DNA of 14,388 bases, from positions 1 through 14,388 of the forward strand of contig CAYGPP010000103.1 of NCBI GenBank assembly GCA_964351885.1. Reading direction: 5' to 3'. This stretch comes from Marinoscillum sp964351885 (lineage in GTDB: Bacteria; Bacteroidota; Bacteroidia; Cytophagales; Cyclobacteriaceae). Shown piece by piece: positions 1 through 7,143 of the stretch. The position numbers and the translations under genes are program-made. Each line of letters opens with the position of its first letter. Position 1 is the stretch's first letter. The notes beneath the pieces were generated by a model that saw only the letters and a list, made by a program, of their open reading frames with translations, was not told the DNA's origin and searched no databases.

Positions 1-231
1 AGTGTGTTCGGAGTAAGAATAAATAGGAGAGTAGCCGATGAAAAGAAAGCAATTAAAGATAATAATGAATTCATAATAGGCACGTTAAAAGAAATTCGTA
101 ACAGTAAGAAAATCATTTTTATTATAAAACCCACCAACTACCACCTTAACAAAACCTTAACAGCCATATTGATAAAGATTTACAAAATCGATTACAACAG
201 CCTTGTTTTAGATTGATACAGCAAATCCACC
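1..231. other. Unassigned region downstream of the membrane regulator
   Basis: No convincing gene is seen here. On the minus strand this is the 3' flank of the membrane regulator and possibly the 5' flank of a leftward gene lying outside the window. The region is AT-rich. It contains a direct repeat of CCTTAAC at 144-161 and a further CCACCTTAA at 227-235. An open plus-strand frame of 70 codons (4-216) begins with GTG at the window edge and has no recognisable domain, so I do not call it a gene. Confidence 0.4.
144..161. repeat. Direct repeat CCTTAAC-N4-CCTTAAC, possible operator
   Basis: CCTTAAC occurs at 144-150 and again at 155-161, so the copies are 11 bp apart, about one helical turn. 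On the minus strand it reads GTTAAGG-TTTT-GTTAAGG. A related CCACCTTAA occurs at 141-149 and at 227-235. Helically phased direct repeats of this kind often bind dimeric regulators. The site would lie upstream of any leftward gene beyond the window edge. The function is inferred; the repeat itself is directly visible. Confidence 0.35.
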
Positions 232-372
232 TTAATATCTCCCTAACTCTTGCAATAAGTCATCGCCCGTGGTTAGATTCATTTTCTTGCGCAATCTTGA
301 GCGAGAGACGTCTACACTCTCACGGGTGTTGCCTAATAATTGTGCAATCTCTTTGGAGGATAAGTCCAATTT
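232..372 (-). pseudogene. Out-of-frame LuxR/GerE-like HTH belonging to the gene at 333-1256
   Basis: Reading the minus strand from codon TTG at 369-367 down to the TAA at 232-234 gives 45 residues. They contain LSSKEIAQLLGNTRESV followed by DVSRSRLRKKMNL and end ELGRY. This is the recognition half of the non-canonical LuxR-type HTH found at the C-terminus of many Bacteroidota membrane or TPR regulators. It follows directly on PDLSKSEIKLASLL, encoded in the upstream frame. The two halves join if one extra A (plus-strand T) is present in the run at 370-372, giving SLL-K-LDLSSKE. The joined protein would have about 341 residues. The lesion could be a real mutation or a homopolymer error. I see no classical X-XXY-YYZ slippery heptamer that would suggest programmed frameshifting. 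Confidence 0.8.
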
Positions 373-1256
373 AGCAGCGAAGCAAGCTTGATTTCGCTTT
401 TGGATAAGTCAGGAAAGGCCGTCTGCAGATTGGATGCAAAATCCTTGTGAACTTCAATAAACCTAAGCTGAAACTCGTTCCAAAGTTCCTCTCTGCTAGA
501 GAACTTCACGCTAGAGATAATTCGCCGCAAATCACCATCTGCATCACCTACTACCTTACCCTTCATGATTGTTAAATCCGAAAGAAGTCGCTCCGAAGAT
601 TCTGCGTTTCTTGCCATGATCATGGCCTTGTATGCCAGCTCTCTATCCTTCGCATCGATCCGGTCTTGCAGCGCTTTGGCTTCCTCGCTCCTTACCTGCT
701 CCTTAAGCTGATCGTTTTGAGCCACGGATTCCTTCAAGCGATTCACAAACCAATACATCAAGTAAGAAAAGCCCAATAGGGAAGCGATGATCGTGACGGT
801 ATTCTCCGCCAAATACTCTGAGCCTGATCCTATGAGCATAAATATACAATAGGTGATGTGCAGCACATTGTAAATAATGATATGCTTGAATGACAAGATC
901 ATGCAAAGTGCAAACATGTAGACAAACAAGATGGGGATGTCTCGTAGGTAGTTATTCTCCCAGGTGGGCACACCAGTTTCTCGCAGGTAGAAATTGGTAA
1001 AAAAGACCACTCCCATGGTCAGATACACGGTAGCTCCCAAGGTAATTGGCAATGACGCTCTGCCAGTAACATAAAGTATCGTGATGACAGTAATGATGAT
1101 GTTGAGGCCAAGATTGACCCACGAAAGGGTGCCATAATCGTTTGCGAAGTAATTGTAAGTATCTCCGCCGCTGATCACGACGGTAGCCACGCACAATGCC
1201 GTGACAAAATAAAAGAGGGTACGTTCTACGTTGGTTTCTTTGAATTTAAGATTCAA
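333..1256 (-). CDS. Six-helix membrane protein with coiled coil; LuxR-type regulator truncated by frameshift
   Basis: As it stands the 307-residue product has about six hydrophobic helices (approximate residues 13-31, 44-63, 70-90, 104-122, 125-143 and 154-171). A charged coiled coil follows (about 172-225), then a cytoplasmic linker ending in PDLSKSEIKLASLL, the typical lead-in to a LuxR/GerE-like HTH. Residues 296-307 (NWTYPPKRLHNY) are out-of-frame sequence; the true HTH continues in the next frame to 232. The intact protein would be a membrane-anchored transcription regulator that senses an unknown cue through its helices and binds DNA on the cytoplasmic side. The start used is TTG at 1256; the in-frame stop TAA lies seven codons upstream and no in-frame ATG is available. 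An out-of-frame ATG at 1267 reads MKQY and stops, but would join this frame if one T were added at 1255-1256. Two one-base lesions in one gene suggest either a decaying gene or sequence errors. The membrane/HTH architecture is secure; target genes are unknown. Confidence 0.75.
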   Translation of the reverse strand: MNLKFKETNVERTLFYFVTALCVATVVISGGDTYNYFANDYGTLSWVNLGLNIIITVITILYVTGRASLPITLGATVYLTMGVVFFTNFYLRETGVPTWENNYLRDIPILFVYMFALCMILSFKHIIIYNVLHITYCIFMLIGSGSEYLAENTVTIIASLLGFSYLMYWFVNRLKESVAQNDQLKEQVRSEEAKALQDRIDAKDRELAYKAMIMARNAESSERLLSDLTIMKGKVVGDADGDLRRIISSVKFSSREELWNEFQLRFIEVHKDFASNLQTAFPDLSKSEIKLASLLNWTYPPKRLHNY

Positions 1257-1568
1257 TACTGCTTCATTAATGGGTTAATAAAGGGACTAAAAATGGCTTG
1301 GCATTTTCCTTTCGGTCACATCCATTTTACAGCTGCTCGGTTTCATCCAAAGTCAAGATAATCAAAAGTCCGAAATAGGGTTCTATTAAAATTTCTCAGT
1401 CGTGCCTCCCCTAATCGGGCGCTTTCGAAGTAACGGGTGGGAGCAAGCATATTCTCTATTTCTTAAACAGAATACAAATTCAAAAAAAAGATCACTTCCT
1501 CCTCTATTATTGTGGTATCTTGATATGGGTCTGCTTTATATTATCTTTAATATCCAAAATCAACCTAT
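1257..1568. other. Divergent intergenic region between the membrane regulator and a receiver gene
   Basis: This 312 bp stretch separates two divergently transcribed genes and should hold both promoters. On the plus strand a good Bacteroidota-type promoter is visible at 1520-1549. No equally good match was found for the leftward gene. An imperfect inverted repeat (TGCCTCCC near 1403 with GGTGGGAGCA near 1436) has a long loop and no following T-run, so I do not call it a terminator. A 65-codon plus-strand open frame (1402-1599) overlaps the start of the receiver gene and has no recognisable domain. Confidence 0.5.
1520..1549 (+). promoter_or_regulatory. Putative Bacteroidota-type promoter for the receiver gene at 1569
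   Basis: TTG at 1520-1522 is followed after 19 bases by TATCTTTA at 1542-1549. This matches the Bacteroidota housekeeping pattern (TTG near -33, TAnnTTTG near -7), except for the final G. The start codon lies 20 bases after the -7 element, which implies a very short leader. The match was found by eye, and AT-rich sequence produces such matches by chance. Confidence 0.35.
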
Positions 1569-1949
1569 ATGGCCTCTACCTACAACTGTCTATGGATAGA
1601 TGATGACCCCCTTTTTGTAAGAAAAATATCTGTATTTATCGAGTCTATCAATTGGCTTAACCTGGTGGACACGTTTAATAATCCGATCCATGGAGCCAAG
1701 GCGATTTTTGAGATCAAACCGGACCTATTGTTTTTAGATGTCGACATGCCCCATGTAGATGGCAACTATCTCTTAGACTGGGTGGGGCCAAGATTGGAAA
1801 AATTGGAGAATGCTCCAAAAATCATCATCGTGTCATCTTTGGTCTTTGCAGAGGAAGACAAGCTTCCTTCAGTGGCGGGCTATATCAATAAAGGTGATGT
1901 CACTAGTGCAGAAAAACTAGAAGGGCTTATCAAAGCCATTGTCGGTTAG
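1569..1949 (+). CDS. Stand-alone response-regulator receiver (CheY-like), atypical
   Basis: This 126-residue protein is a single receiver domain with no output domain. The acidic pocket is D11/D12/D13 (IDDDP). The phosphoacceptor is D57 in LFLDVDMP, the switch residue is S89 or S90 (IVSS), and the conserved lysine is K108. The lysine is followed by Gly (NKGD) rather than the usual Pro, and loss of that conserved K-P bend may alter the output face. The LDVDMP motif resembles LytR/AlgR-type receivers. It is presumably phosphorylated by one or more histidine kinases and acts by protein-protein contact; its kinase and target are not evident. It is the only plus-strand gene in the cluster and converges on the receiver-kinase gene, with 9 bp between stop codons. 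The ATG at 1569 is preferred because the receiver fold begins within a few residues of it and a promoter-like sequence ends 19 bp upstream. Confidence 0.85.
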   Translation: MASTYNCLWIDDDPLFVRKISVFIESINWLNLVDTFNNPIHGAKAIFEIKPDLLFLDVDMPHVDGNYLLDWVGPRLEKLENAPKIIIVSSLVFAEEDKLPSVAGYINKGDVTSAEKLEGLIKAIVG

Positions 1950-1958
1950 ACATACTGC

Positions 1959-3098
1959 TTACTTATTTGTAGGGAACAAAACCGTAAAAGTCGTACCTGA
2001 GCCTTCAACGCTCTGAACGCGCACTTTGCTTTGGTTCAATTTTACGAATTCATTCACTAGCTGCAATCCCAAGCCTACCCCTTTTTCACCTTGCGTTCCG
2101 AAGGTGCTAGATTGAGCTGAGAGTTTGAAGAGCCCGTCGATTTTGTCTTGTGGTACGCCAATGCCCGAATCTTTTACAGAAATGGCTAAGTATTCATCTT
2201 CAGCCTCCGCAGCAATAACAATCGAGCCATTTTCAGGAGTGAATTTCAAGGCATTGTTGATCAGGTTTCTAAAGATGGTCAATGTGGTATTCATGTCTGC
2301 CCAGATATAAGTATCAGGCTTGATCTCACTCGTCAAAGTAATGTTCTTCACCTTGGCTGACGATAGGAAGATCTGGATCAGATCTGAGATCATTTGATTA
2401 GCTTCTATTCGTTCCGGCTCATAAGGAATAATACTCAACTCGGAAGACGCCCAATTCAGTAGGTTATCCAATAACCTTGAAAGTTGATCGGTGGCTTGCC
2501 CTACTTCGGATATCATTTCCTCTAGCTCATTGTATTTCTTTTTCTGAATGTAGTACTCAAGCATTGCACCCAATCCTTGGAATGAATTGACCGGCCCTCT
2601 CAGATCATGTGAGATGATTGCAAAAAACCGATCTTTTAGTTTCTTCTGAGCATTGATCTCATCCAGATAGATTTTCAATGTGTCATTTTCTCGAAGGGTA
2701 GCTGCACTCTCTTTTAGCTGATCCACCCGCTTGAGGGTCTTGGTCATGGTCACTTCGAGATCTTGAAAGTCGATGGGCTTGGTGATAAAGTCAAACGCTC
2801 CTCGATTCATCGCTGTACGGATGTTCTCCATATCACCGTACGCAGAAACAATCACTGTCTCGAGGAAATAATTCTTATCATTGAGCTCTGAAAGTAATGT
2901 AAGACCATCCATCTCGGGCATATTGATGTCAGTCAATACCAAGTCGACATCCTGATTCTTAGACAGAGATTCTAGTGCCTCTCGACCATTACCGGCAAAC
3001 AAAAACTCATAGCCGTTCTCTTTGATTTTCTTGCGAAATCTTTGCCTGATTAATGCTTCTAAATCTGGCTCATCGTCTACTACGAGTATTTTGGTCAT
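1959..3098 (-). CDS. Receiver-histidine kinase fusion (REC-HisKA-HATPase), soluble
   Basis: A 379-residue cytoplasmic protein with the inverted hybrid order, receiver first and kinase second. The receiver spans about 1-120 with pocket D8/D9, phosphoacceptor D57 (LTDINMP), S85 and K107 followed by P108. A helical linker (about 120-155) leads to the dimerisation/phosphotransfer domain with H164 in IISHDLRGPVNSF. The ATPase domain shows the N-box NLINNALKFTPENG, the G1 box DSGIGVP and the glycine-rich GEKGVGLGL. There is no signal peptide, membrane helix or other sensor, so phosphorylation of its receiver is the obvious input. That makes it a likely relay: an upstream kinase loads D57, which then controls phosphorylation at H164. 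Its ATG overlaps the TGA of the preceding receiver gene by 4 bp (ATGA), indicating translational coupling. The downstream phosphoacceptor is unknown; candidates in the window are the two stand-alone receivers. Confidence 0.9.
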   Translation of the reverse strand: MTKILVVDDEPDLEALIRQRFRKKIKENGYEFLFAGNGREALESLSKNQDVDLVLTDINMPEMDGLTLLSELNDKNYFLETVIVSAYGDMENIRTAMNRGAFDFITKPIDFQDLEVTMTKTLKRVDQLKESAATLRENDTLKIYLDEINAQKKLKDRFFAIISHDLRGPVNSFQGLGAMLEYYIQKKKYNELEEMISEVGQATDQLSRLLDNLLNWASSELSIIPYEPERIEANQMISDLIQIFLSSAKVKNITLTSEIKPDTYIWADMNTTLTIFRNLINNALKFTPENGSIVIAAEAEDEYLAISVKDSGIGVPQDKIDGLFKLSAQSSTFGTQGEKGVGLGLQLVNEFVKLNQSKVRVQSVEGSGTTFTVLFPTNK

Positions 3099-3472
3099 TT
3101 AGAGAGCGATTTAATTCTTTCTTTCAACAGATTAAAATCTAGAGGCTTGGTGAAAAACTCTTCGGCTCCCAGCTCATGTGCCGTATCGCGATTCTCCTGA
3201 TCACCATAAGCGGATATCATCATTATCGTTGGAGGAGGTGGCGTATACGTCTTTTTGACTCTATCGAGTAGTTCTAGCCCACTCATCCCTGGCATATTGA
3301 TATCCGAGAGGATCAGGCTATTGCTATGTCCATGTTCGTCCAAGTATTTGAGTGCTTCTTCTCCGGAAAGCATGAATTCCATCTCTATTTCACTGTTCTT
3401 AATTTCCTTACGGAATCTTTGCCTAAATAATGGTTGAACATCTTGTTCGTCATCAACTACTAGTATTTTCAT
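3095..3472 (-). CDS. Stand-alone response-regulator receiver (CheY-like)
   Basis: A 125-residue single receiver domain. It has the acidic pair D7/D8, phosphoacceptor D57 (LSDINMP), switch residue S87 (MMISAYGD) and K109 followed by P110, so all catalytic positions are intact. A four-proline stretch at 78-81 (TYTPPPPT) lengthens the loop before beta-4 and is not present in the receiver of the next gene. Its N-terminus (RQRFRKEIK) closely resembles that of the receiver-kinase fusion downstream (RQRFRKKIK), so the two receivers are probably paralogs. It sits between the GAF kinase and the receiver-kinase and overlaps both by 4 bp (ATGA). It is therefore the most likely direct partner of the GAF kinase. 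No DNA-binding or enzymatic output domain is present. Confidence 0.92.
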   Translation of the reverse strand: MKILVVDDEQDVQPLFRQRFRKEIKNSEIEMEFMLSGEEALKYLDEHGHSNSLILSDINMPGMSGLELLDRVKKTYTPPPPTIMMISAYGDQENRDTAHELGAEEFFTKPLDFNLLKERIKSLSK

Positions 3473-6400
3473 TTTTTGGCGGTTTTAATTGGTATTGAAA
3501 TGATAAACTTTGTTCCTATGCCTTCCTCACTTTCTAGGGTAATCTCTCCTCCATGTCCTTTAGTTACAATATCGTAACTCATAGAAAGCCCTAGACCAGT
3601 GCCTGATCCAGTTGCCTTGGTAGTGAAGAATGGTTGGAATATTTTCTCTTTGATACTATCGGGAATTCCCGATCCATTATCTCGGATGATAATATGAATA
3701 TGACTGTTTTTGTTTTCAGTAATTACCTCTACAATTGGTTTGAAACCGTTCGCTCCACTTTTTGCTTTCTCGGCCGTAGCATGGAAGGCATTATTGATAA
3801 GGTTAAGTAAAACCCTCCCCATGTCTTGAGGGATTACCTCCACTTTGAGTAGTGTATCGTCAAGATCTATTTTAAAGTCTGCATTAAAAGACTTGTCTTT
3901 GGCACGTAAGCCGTGATAAGAAAGACGAAGGCATTCATCTGCAAGACCATTAATATCAGTGAGTTCCTTTTCCCCATTACCCGTTCGGGAATGTTGGAGC
4001 ATGCTTTTGACTATATCGCTCGCTCTGTTTCCGTGGTGATTGATTTTCACAAGATTAGCAGACAAATCGTCTGAAATGGCTTTTGCTTCCTCTATGTCTC
4101 CTTTGTCTAACTCCTCTTTAAGTTCTTGCGTAAGCTCTCCGCTCAATTCAGAGAAATTGTTGACAAAGTTGAGCGGGTTTTGAATCTCATGCGCGATCCC
4201 TGCGGTCAGTTCTCCGAGTGAAGCCATTTTTTCTGAATGAACCAATTGTTCCTGTGTAGATTTTAGTTCTGTGAGTGTTTCCTGAAGCTTGTGATATGCC
4301 TCAGCATTTTGTATGGCCACACCCACATTTGCAGCGATGGTTGTCAGTAATCGCTGATCATATTCGTTAAATCTATTTTTCAATTCGGTACTTTGAACAC
4401 TTATTACACCGATAGCCTCAGATCCTACACTTATAGGAACGCCAAGGTAGGATTGCACTTTAGTTCCTTTGACTTCTGCTCGTATTTTGTCATATACCTC
4501 ATCCATTTTTTCATTGACGAGAATAGGCTTTTTGTTGAGAATAATATTCTCCGTGATTCCATTTCCAAACGGCCTGGAAGCACTCTCTTCTCCATACAAA
4601 TAAGGAAAATTGAGCATATCTGTTTTGCGATCATGCAATGCCAAGTAAACTACATCCGCATTGAATGTTTCTTTCATCTGATCTCCTACCAATTTGATGA
4701 GTGAATCAAATTCGAGTTGAGAAACCATCGCCTTACTAATATTATTGACCGTCTGAAGTTCTGAGGCTCTCTGTTCGGTTTCATCCAATAGGCGCGTAGT
4801 TTCCTTAAACAATCGCGCATTTTCAATCGCTACACTCATACTATTGGTGAGGGTAGTTAGTAACCTGAGATCTGATTGAGTAAATACATTTTCCTCTTCG
4901 ATATTTTGAATGCTCACAGAACCCATGACTACTTTCCCAACAATCATTGGGACAAAAATCGCAGACTTAGGTGGTAATCCTACGCTCACACCCAGTTCTG
5001 TGTCACCATATTTCTGTGCTGTCTCTACGTATTTCTCGTTGATCAGAAGCGGTTCATTTGATTTAATGAGATGCTTATTTGCCCAAATAAACGGTCTGGG
5101 CTCAGAGTTCATTCGTTCACCATTTTCGACTGCATATTCCCATATTTCAAGTCCTTTTTCATGATCAAATGTTCGGATCATAAGTGTTTGAGTATTCAGC
5201 ACTTTGCAAATACGATTGCCCACAAGATCATAGATGGCTTCCATGTCTATTTCTCGAACCAATCCCTCTTGTACGCTATTGATTACGGCGAGTTCGGCAT
5301 TTCTTTGCTCCGTCTCTGCAAGCAGCCTATTCGCTTCGTTGAATAAGCGGGCATTCTCCAATGCTACCGTCATACTGTTGGCGAGCGTACTCAGGAGCCT
5401 TACATCCGAATCTGAAAAAGCGTGTTCTTTATCAAGATTTTGTAGACTAACACATCCATTCACTTCGCTTCCGATCATCAAAGGGACGAAAAGCATCGAT
5501 TGAGGATGTCTCGTCCCAGGTACGACCTCTCCTTCTTCTCCAGTGATCCTATGGACTTCTTCATTTACATTTTCGTTGATTAATAGCAACCTCTTTTCAG
5601 CAATCAGCCATCTTCTGATCTCATTAAGCGGCCTTGCATCAGGGTAGAGCCGTTCACCATCTTCATACAGATAGTGAAAGTGTTCTGTTTTTTCATCAAG
5701 ATTAAACGAATAAATCCCAGTCACCTGCGCATCAAATAAATCCCTGATCTTATCACCAACCAGATCATAAATTCCCTGCAAATCCATCTCAGCCACAAGA
5801 CCTTGCTGGACACTATTGATGACGGCAAGCTCCGCGTTGCGCTGTTCAGTTTCATTAAATAGTTTGGCGTTTTCGAGGGCCACACTCATACTATTCACCA
5901 GCGTACTCATCAGCTGAATATCATAATCGCTGAAGGCATGTTCCCTGTCTACGTTCTGAAGGCTTATGTAACCTATCACTTCGTTGGAAACCAACATTGG
6001 GACAAAGAGTGCCGATTTCGTAAGCTTTGTTCCTGGCACTACAGATGGTTCCTCTCCTGTAAGCTGCTTCCATCTTTCATCAGCGTTCTCATTGATGTAG
6101 ATGAGTTCTTTGTCTTTGAGCAATAGCCTACGCAGGGTATCCATTGGTCTAGAGAATCCCTGCAAGCGCTTTCCATCTTCAAAAATGTAGGTAAACTCTT
6201 CGGTATCACTTTCAATATTAAAAATAGAAATACTAGCAACCTGCGCATCGAATAATTCTCTTATCTGGTCGCCTATCAGATTGTAGATGCCTTGCATATC
6301 CATCTCGGCTACAAGACCCTGCTGTACACTATTGATAACTGCCAACTCGGCATTTCGCTGCTCTGTCTCGTTGAAAAGCCTGGCGTTTTCTAGTGCTACG

Positions 6401-6966
6401 GTCATGCTGGTCACCAATGTACTGAGAAGCTGAATGTCGGAATCACTAAATGCGTGCTCTCTATCCACATTCTGAATACTTACATAGCCCTGCACTTCAT
6501 GATTTCTCAACATGGGAACAAAAAGTGCTGACTTGGTAAGCTTAGTACCTGGAACGACTGTCGGTTCTTCTCCGGTAAGTTCGGTCCACATGGCGTCAAC
6601 GTTCTCGTTCATGCAAATGAGCTCCTTCTTTTTGATTAAGATTTTACGGAAGGAATCGATCGGTCTTGGCTCAGGACGAAGTACACTACCTCCTTCGAAA
6701 AAGTAAGCAAACTGCTCCGTTTGCATACTCGTATTGAATATGGCGATGGCTGCAACTTGAGCATCAAAAAGTTCTCTAATCTTATCGCCAATCAAGCTAT
6801 AGATACCTTCCATATCAAGTTGGGCTGCTAACCCCTCCTGCACGCCTTTAATCACCTCCAGTTCAGCATTCCTCTGCGCTATCAAACCCAATGCCTCATC
6901 AAGATTCTTGATCGAACTCACATCGATTGATTTAGCAGAATACTTCGTTTTGGATGTAGGTCTCAT
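3469..6966 (-). CDS. Cytoplasmic histidine kinase with five tandem GAF domains
   Basis: A 1165-residue soluble kinase with no signal peptide or membrane helix. A short N-terminal helix leads into five GAF units whose connecting helices start near residues 33, 205, 377, 556 and 734. Units 1-3 repeat at exactly 172 residues and share motifs such as QRNAEL, VPGTKLTKSALFVPM and VDREHAFSDSD. Unit 4 is more diverged, and unit 5 (about 734-905) is the most different. A coiled coil (about 890-915) joins them to the phosphotransfer helix with H926 in GIAHEIQNPLNF. The ATPase domain has N-box LLNLINNAFHA (N1058/N1059), G1 DNGSGIP and G2 GSGTGLGLSMSYD. GAF domains bind small ligands, chromophores or nucleotides; I see neither a phytochrome-type chromophore cysteine nor the NKxnFxnDE motif of cyclic-nucleotide GAFs, so the ligand is unknown. 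The gene is coupled by ATGA to the receiver downstream. The upstream 177 bp gap may hold its own promoter, but I found no clear match. Confidence 0.93.
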   Translation of the reverse strand: MRPTSKTKYSAKSIDVSSIKNLDEALGLIAQRNAELEVIKGVQEGLAAQLDMEGIYSLIGDKIRELFDAQVAAIAIFNTSMQTEQFAYFFEGGSVLRPEPRPIDSFRKILIKKKELICMNENVDAMWTELTGEEPTVVPGTKLTKSALFVPMLRNHEVQGYVSIQNVDREHAFSDSDIQLLSTLVTSMTVALENARLFNETEQRNAELAVINSVQQGLVAEMDMQGIYNLIGDQIRELFDAQVASISIFNIESDTEEFTYIFEDGKRLQGFSRPMDTLRRLLLKDKELIYINENADERWKQLTGEEPSVVPGTKLTKSALFVPMLVSNEVIGYISLQNVDREHAFSDYDIQLMSTLVNSMSVALENAKLFNETEQRNAELAVINSVQQGLVAEMDLQGIYDLVGDKIRDLFDAQVTGIYSFNLDEKTEHFHYLYEDGERLYPDARPLNEIRRWLIAEKRLLLINENVNEEVHRITGEEGEVVPGTRHPQSMLFVPLMIGSEVNGCVSLQNLDKEHAFSDSDVRLLSTLANSMTVALENARLFNEANRLLAETEQRNAELAVINSVQEGLVREIDMEAIYDLVGNRICKVLNTQTLMIRTFDHEKGLEIWEYAVENGERMNSEPRPFIWANKHLIKSNEPLLINEKYVETAQKYGDTELGVSVGLPPKSAIFVPMIVGKVVMGSVSIQNIEEENVFTQSDLRLLTTLTNSMSVAIENARLFKETTRLLDETEQRASELQTVNNISKAMVSQLEFDSLIKLVGDQMKETFNADVVYLALHDRKTDMLNFPYLYGEESASRPFGNGITENIILNKKPILVNEKMDEVYDKIRAEVKGTKVQSYLGVPISVGSEAIGVISVQSTELKNRFNEYDQRLLTTIAANVGVAIQNAEAYHKLQETLTELKSTQEQLVHSEKMASLGELTAGIAHEIQNPLNFVNNFSELSGELTQELKEELDKGDIEEAKAISDDLSANLVKINHHGNRASDIVKSMLQHSRTGNGEKELTDINGLADECLRLSYHGLRAKDKSFNADFKIDLDDTLLKVEVIPQDMGRVLLNLINNAFHATAEKAKSGANGFKPIVEVITENKNSHIHIIIRDNGSGIPDSIKEKIFQPFFTTKATGSGTGLGLSMSYDIVTKGHGGEITLESEEGIGTKFIISIPIKTAKK
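3901..4050 (-). repeat. Kinase-core segment nearly identical to 7546-7695
   Basis: This 150 bp stretch of the GAF kinase's phosphotransfer-domain coding sequence aligns without gaps to 7546-7695 in the propeller kinase, with 14 mismatches by eye (about 91%). A 47-bp run at 3947-3993 is identical to 7592-7638, including synonymous positions. The equivalent part of the 10773-14303 kinase is clearly more diverged. This points to recent duplication or gene conversion between two kinases with unrelated sensor parts. Confidence 0.8.
4768..6870 (-). repeat. Tandem array of four GAF-encoding units
   Basis: Four head-to-tail coding units, counted from the conserved NAEL codons, span 6870-6355 (516 bp), 6354-5839 (516 bp), 5838-5302 (537 bp) and 5301-4768 (534 bp). 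The first three proteins are the most alike. The boundary after unit 3 carries a 7-residue insertion (ANRLLAE before TEQRNAEL), one extra heptad in the connecting helix. The fifth GAF further downstream does not share the repeated motifs. This is intragenic amplification, and the array is a place where repeat-number changes would be expected. Confidence 0.8.
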
Positions 6967-7143
6967 AGTTGAGGTTCTTCTGATCGATCGGTTTTACAAG
7001 TCATTTGATGATGACAGAATAAGCTGAAATCAATTATGGCTTTACTGAGTGAAAAAATCAGAATATCTGAGGATAATATAGCCGATTTCCTTTTCATAAT
7101 TTAGTATTGAGGCAACATATTGACTTCATGAATCTATCCTTTC

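Noticed and set aside
4..216. 70-codon plus-strand open frame at the left edge
   Set aside because: It starts with GTG at the window edge, has no recognisable domain or hydrophobic pattern, and overlaps the CCTTAAC repeat. It could be the tail of a gene from outside, but nothing supports that.
366..376. Programmed -1 frameshifting at CTA-AAT as the explanation for the split HTH
   Set aside because: The site is not an X-XXY-YYZ heptamer, and I see no strong downstream hairpin; a mutation or sequencing error is simpler.
1403..1446. Imperfect inverted repeat (TGCCTCCC with GGTGGGAGCA)
   Set aside because: The loop is long, the stem has bulges, and no T-run follows, so neither terminator nor riboswitch can be supported.
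1402..1599. 65-codon plus-strand open frame in the divergent intergenic region
   Set aside because: It overlaps the receiver start and its promoter-like element and has no family features. It is better explained as non-coding upstream sequence.
4393..4704. 103-codon plus-strand open frame inside the GAF kinase
   Set aside because: It is antisense to a well-conserved GAF domain and has no domain features; it is a shadow frame.
7094..7143. Clear promoter for the GAF kinase in the 6967-7143 gap
   Set aside because: Several TTG triplets exist, but none is followed at 19-21 bases by a good TAnnTTTG, so no promoter is called.
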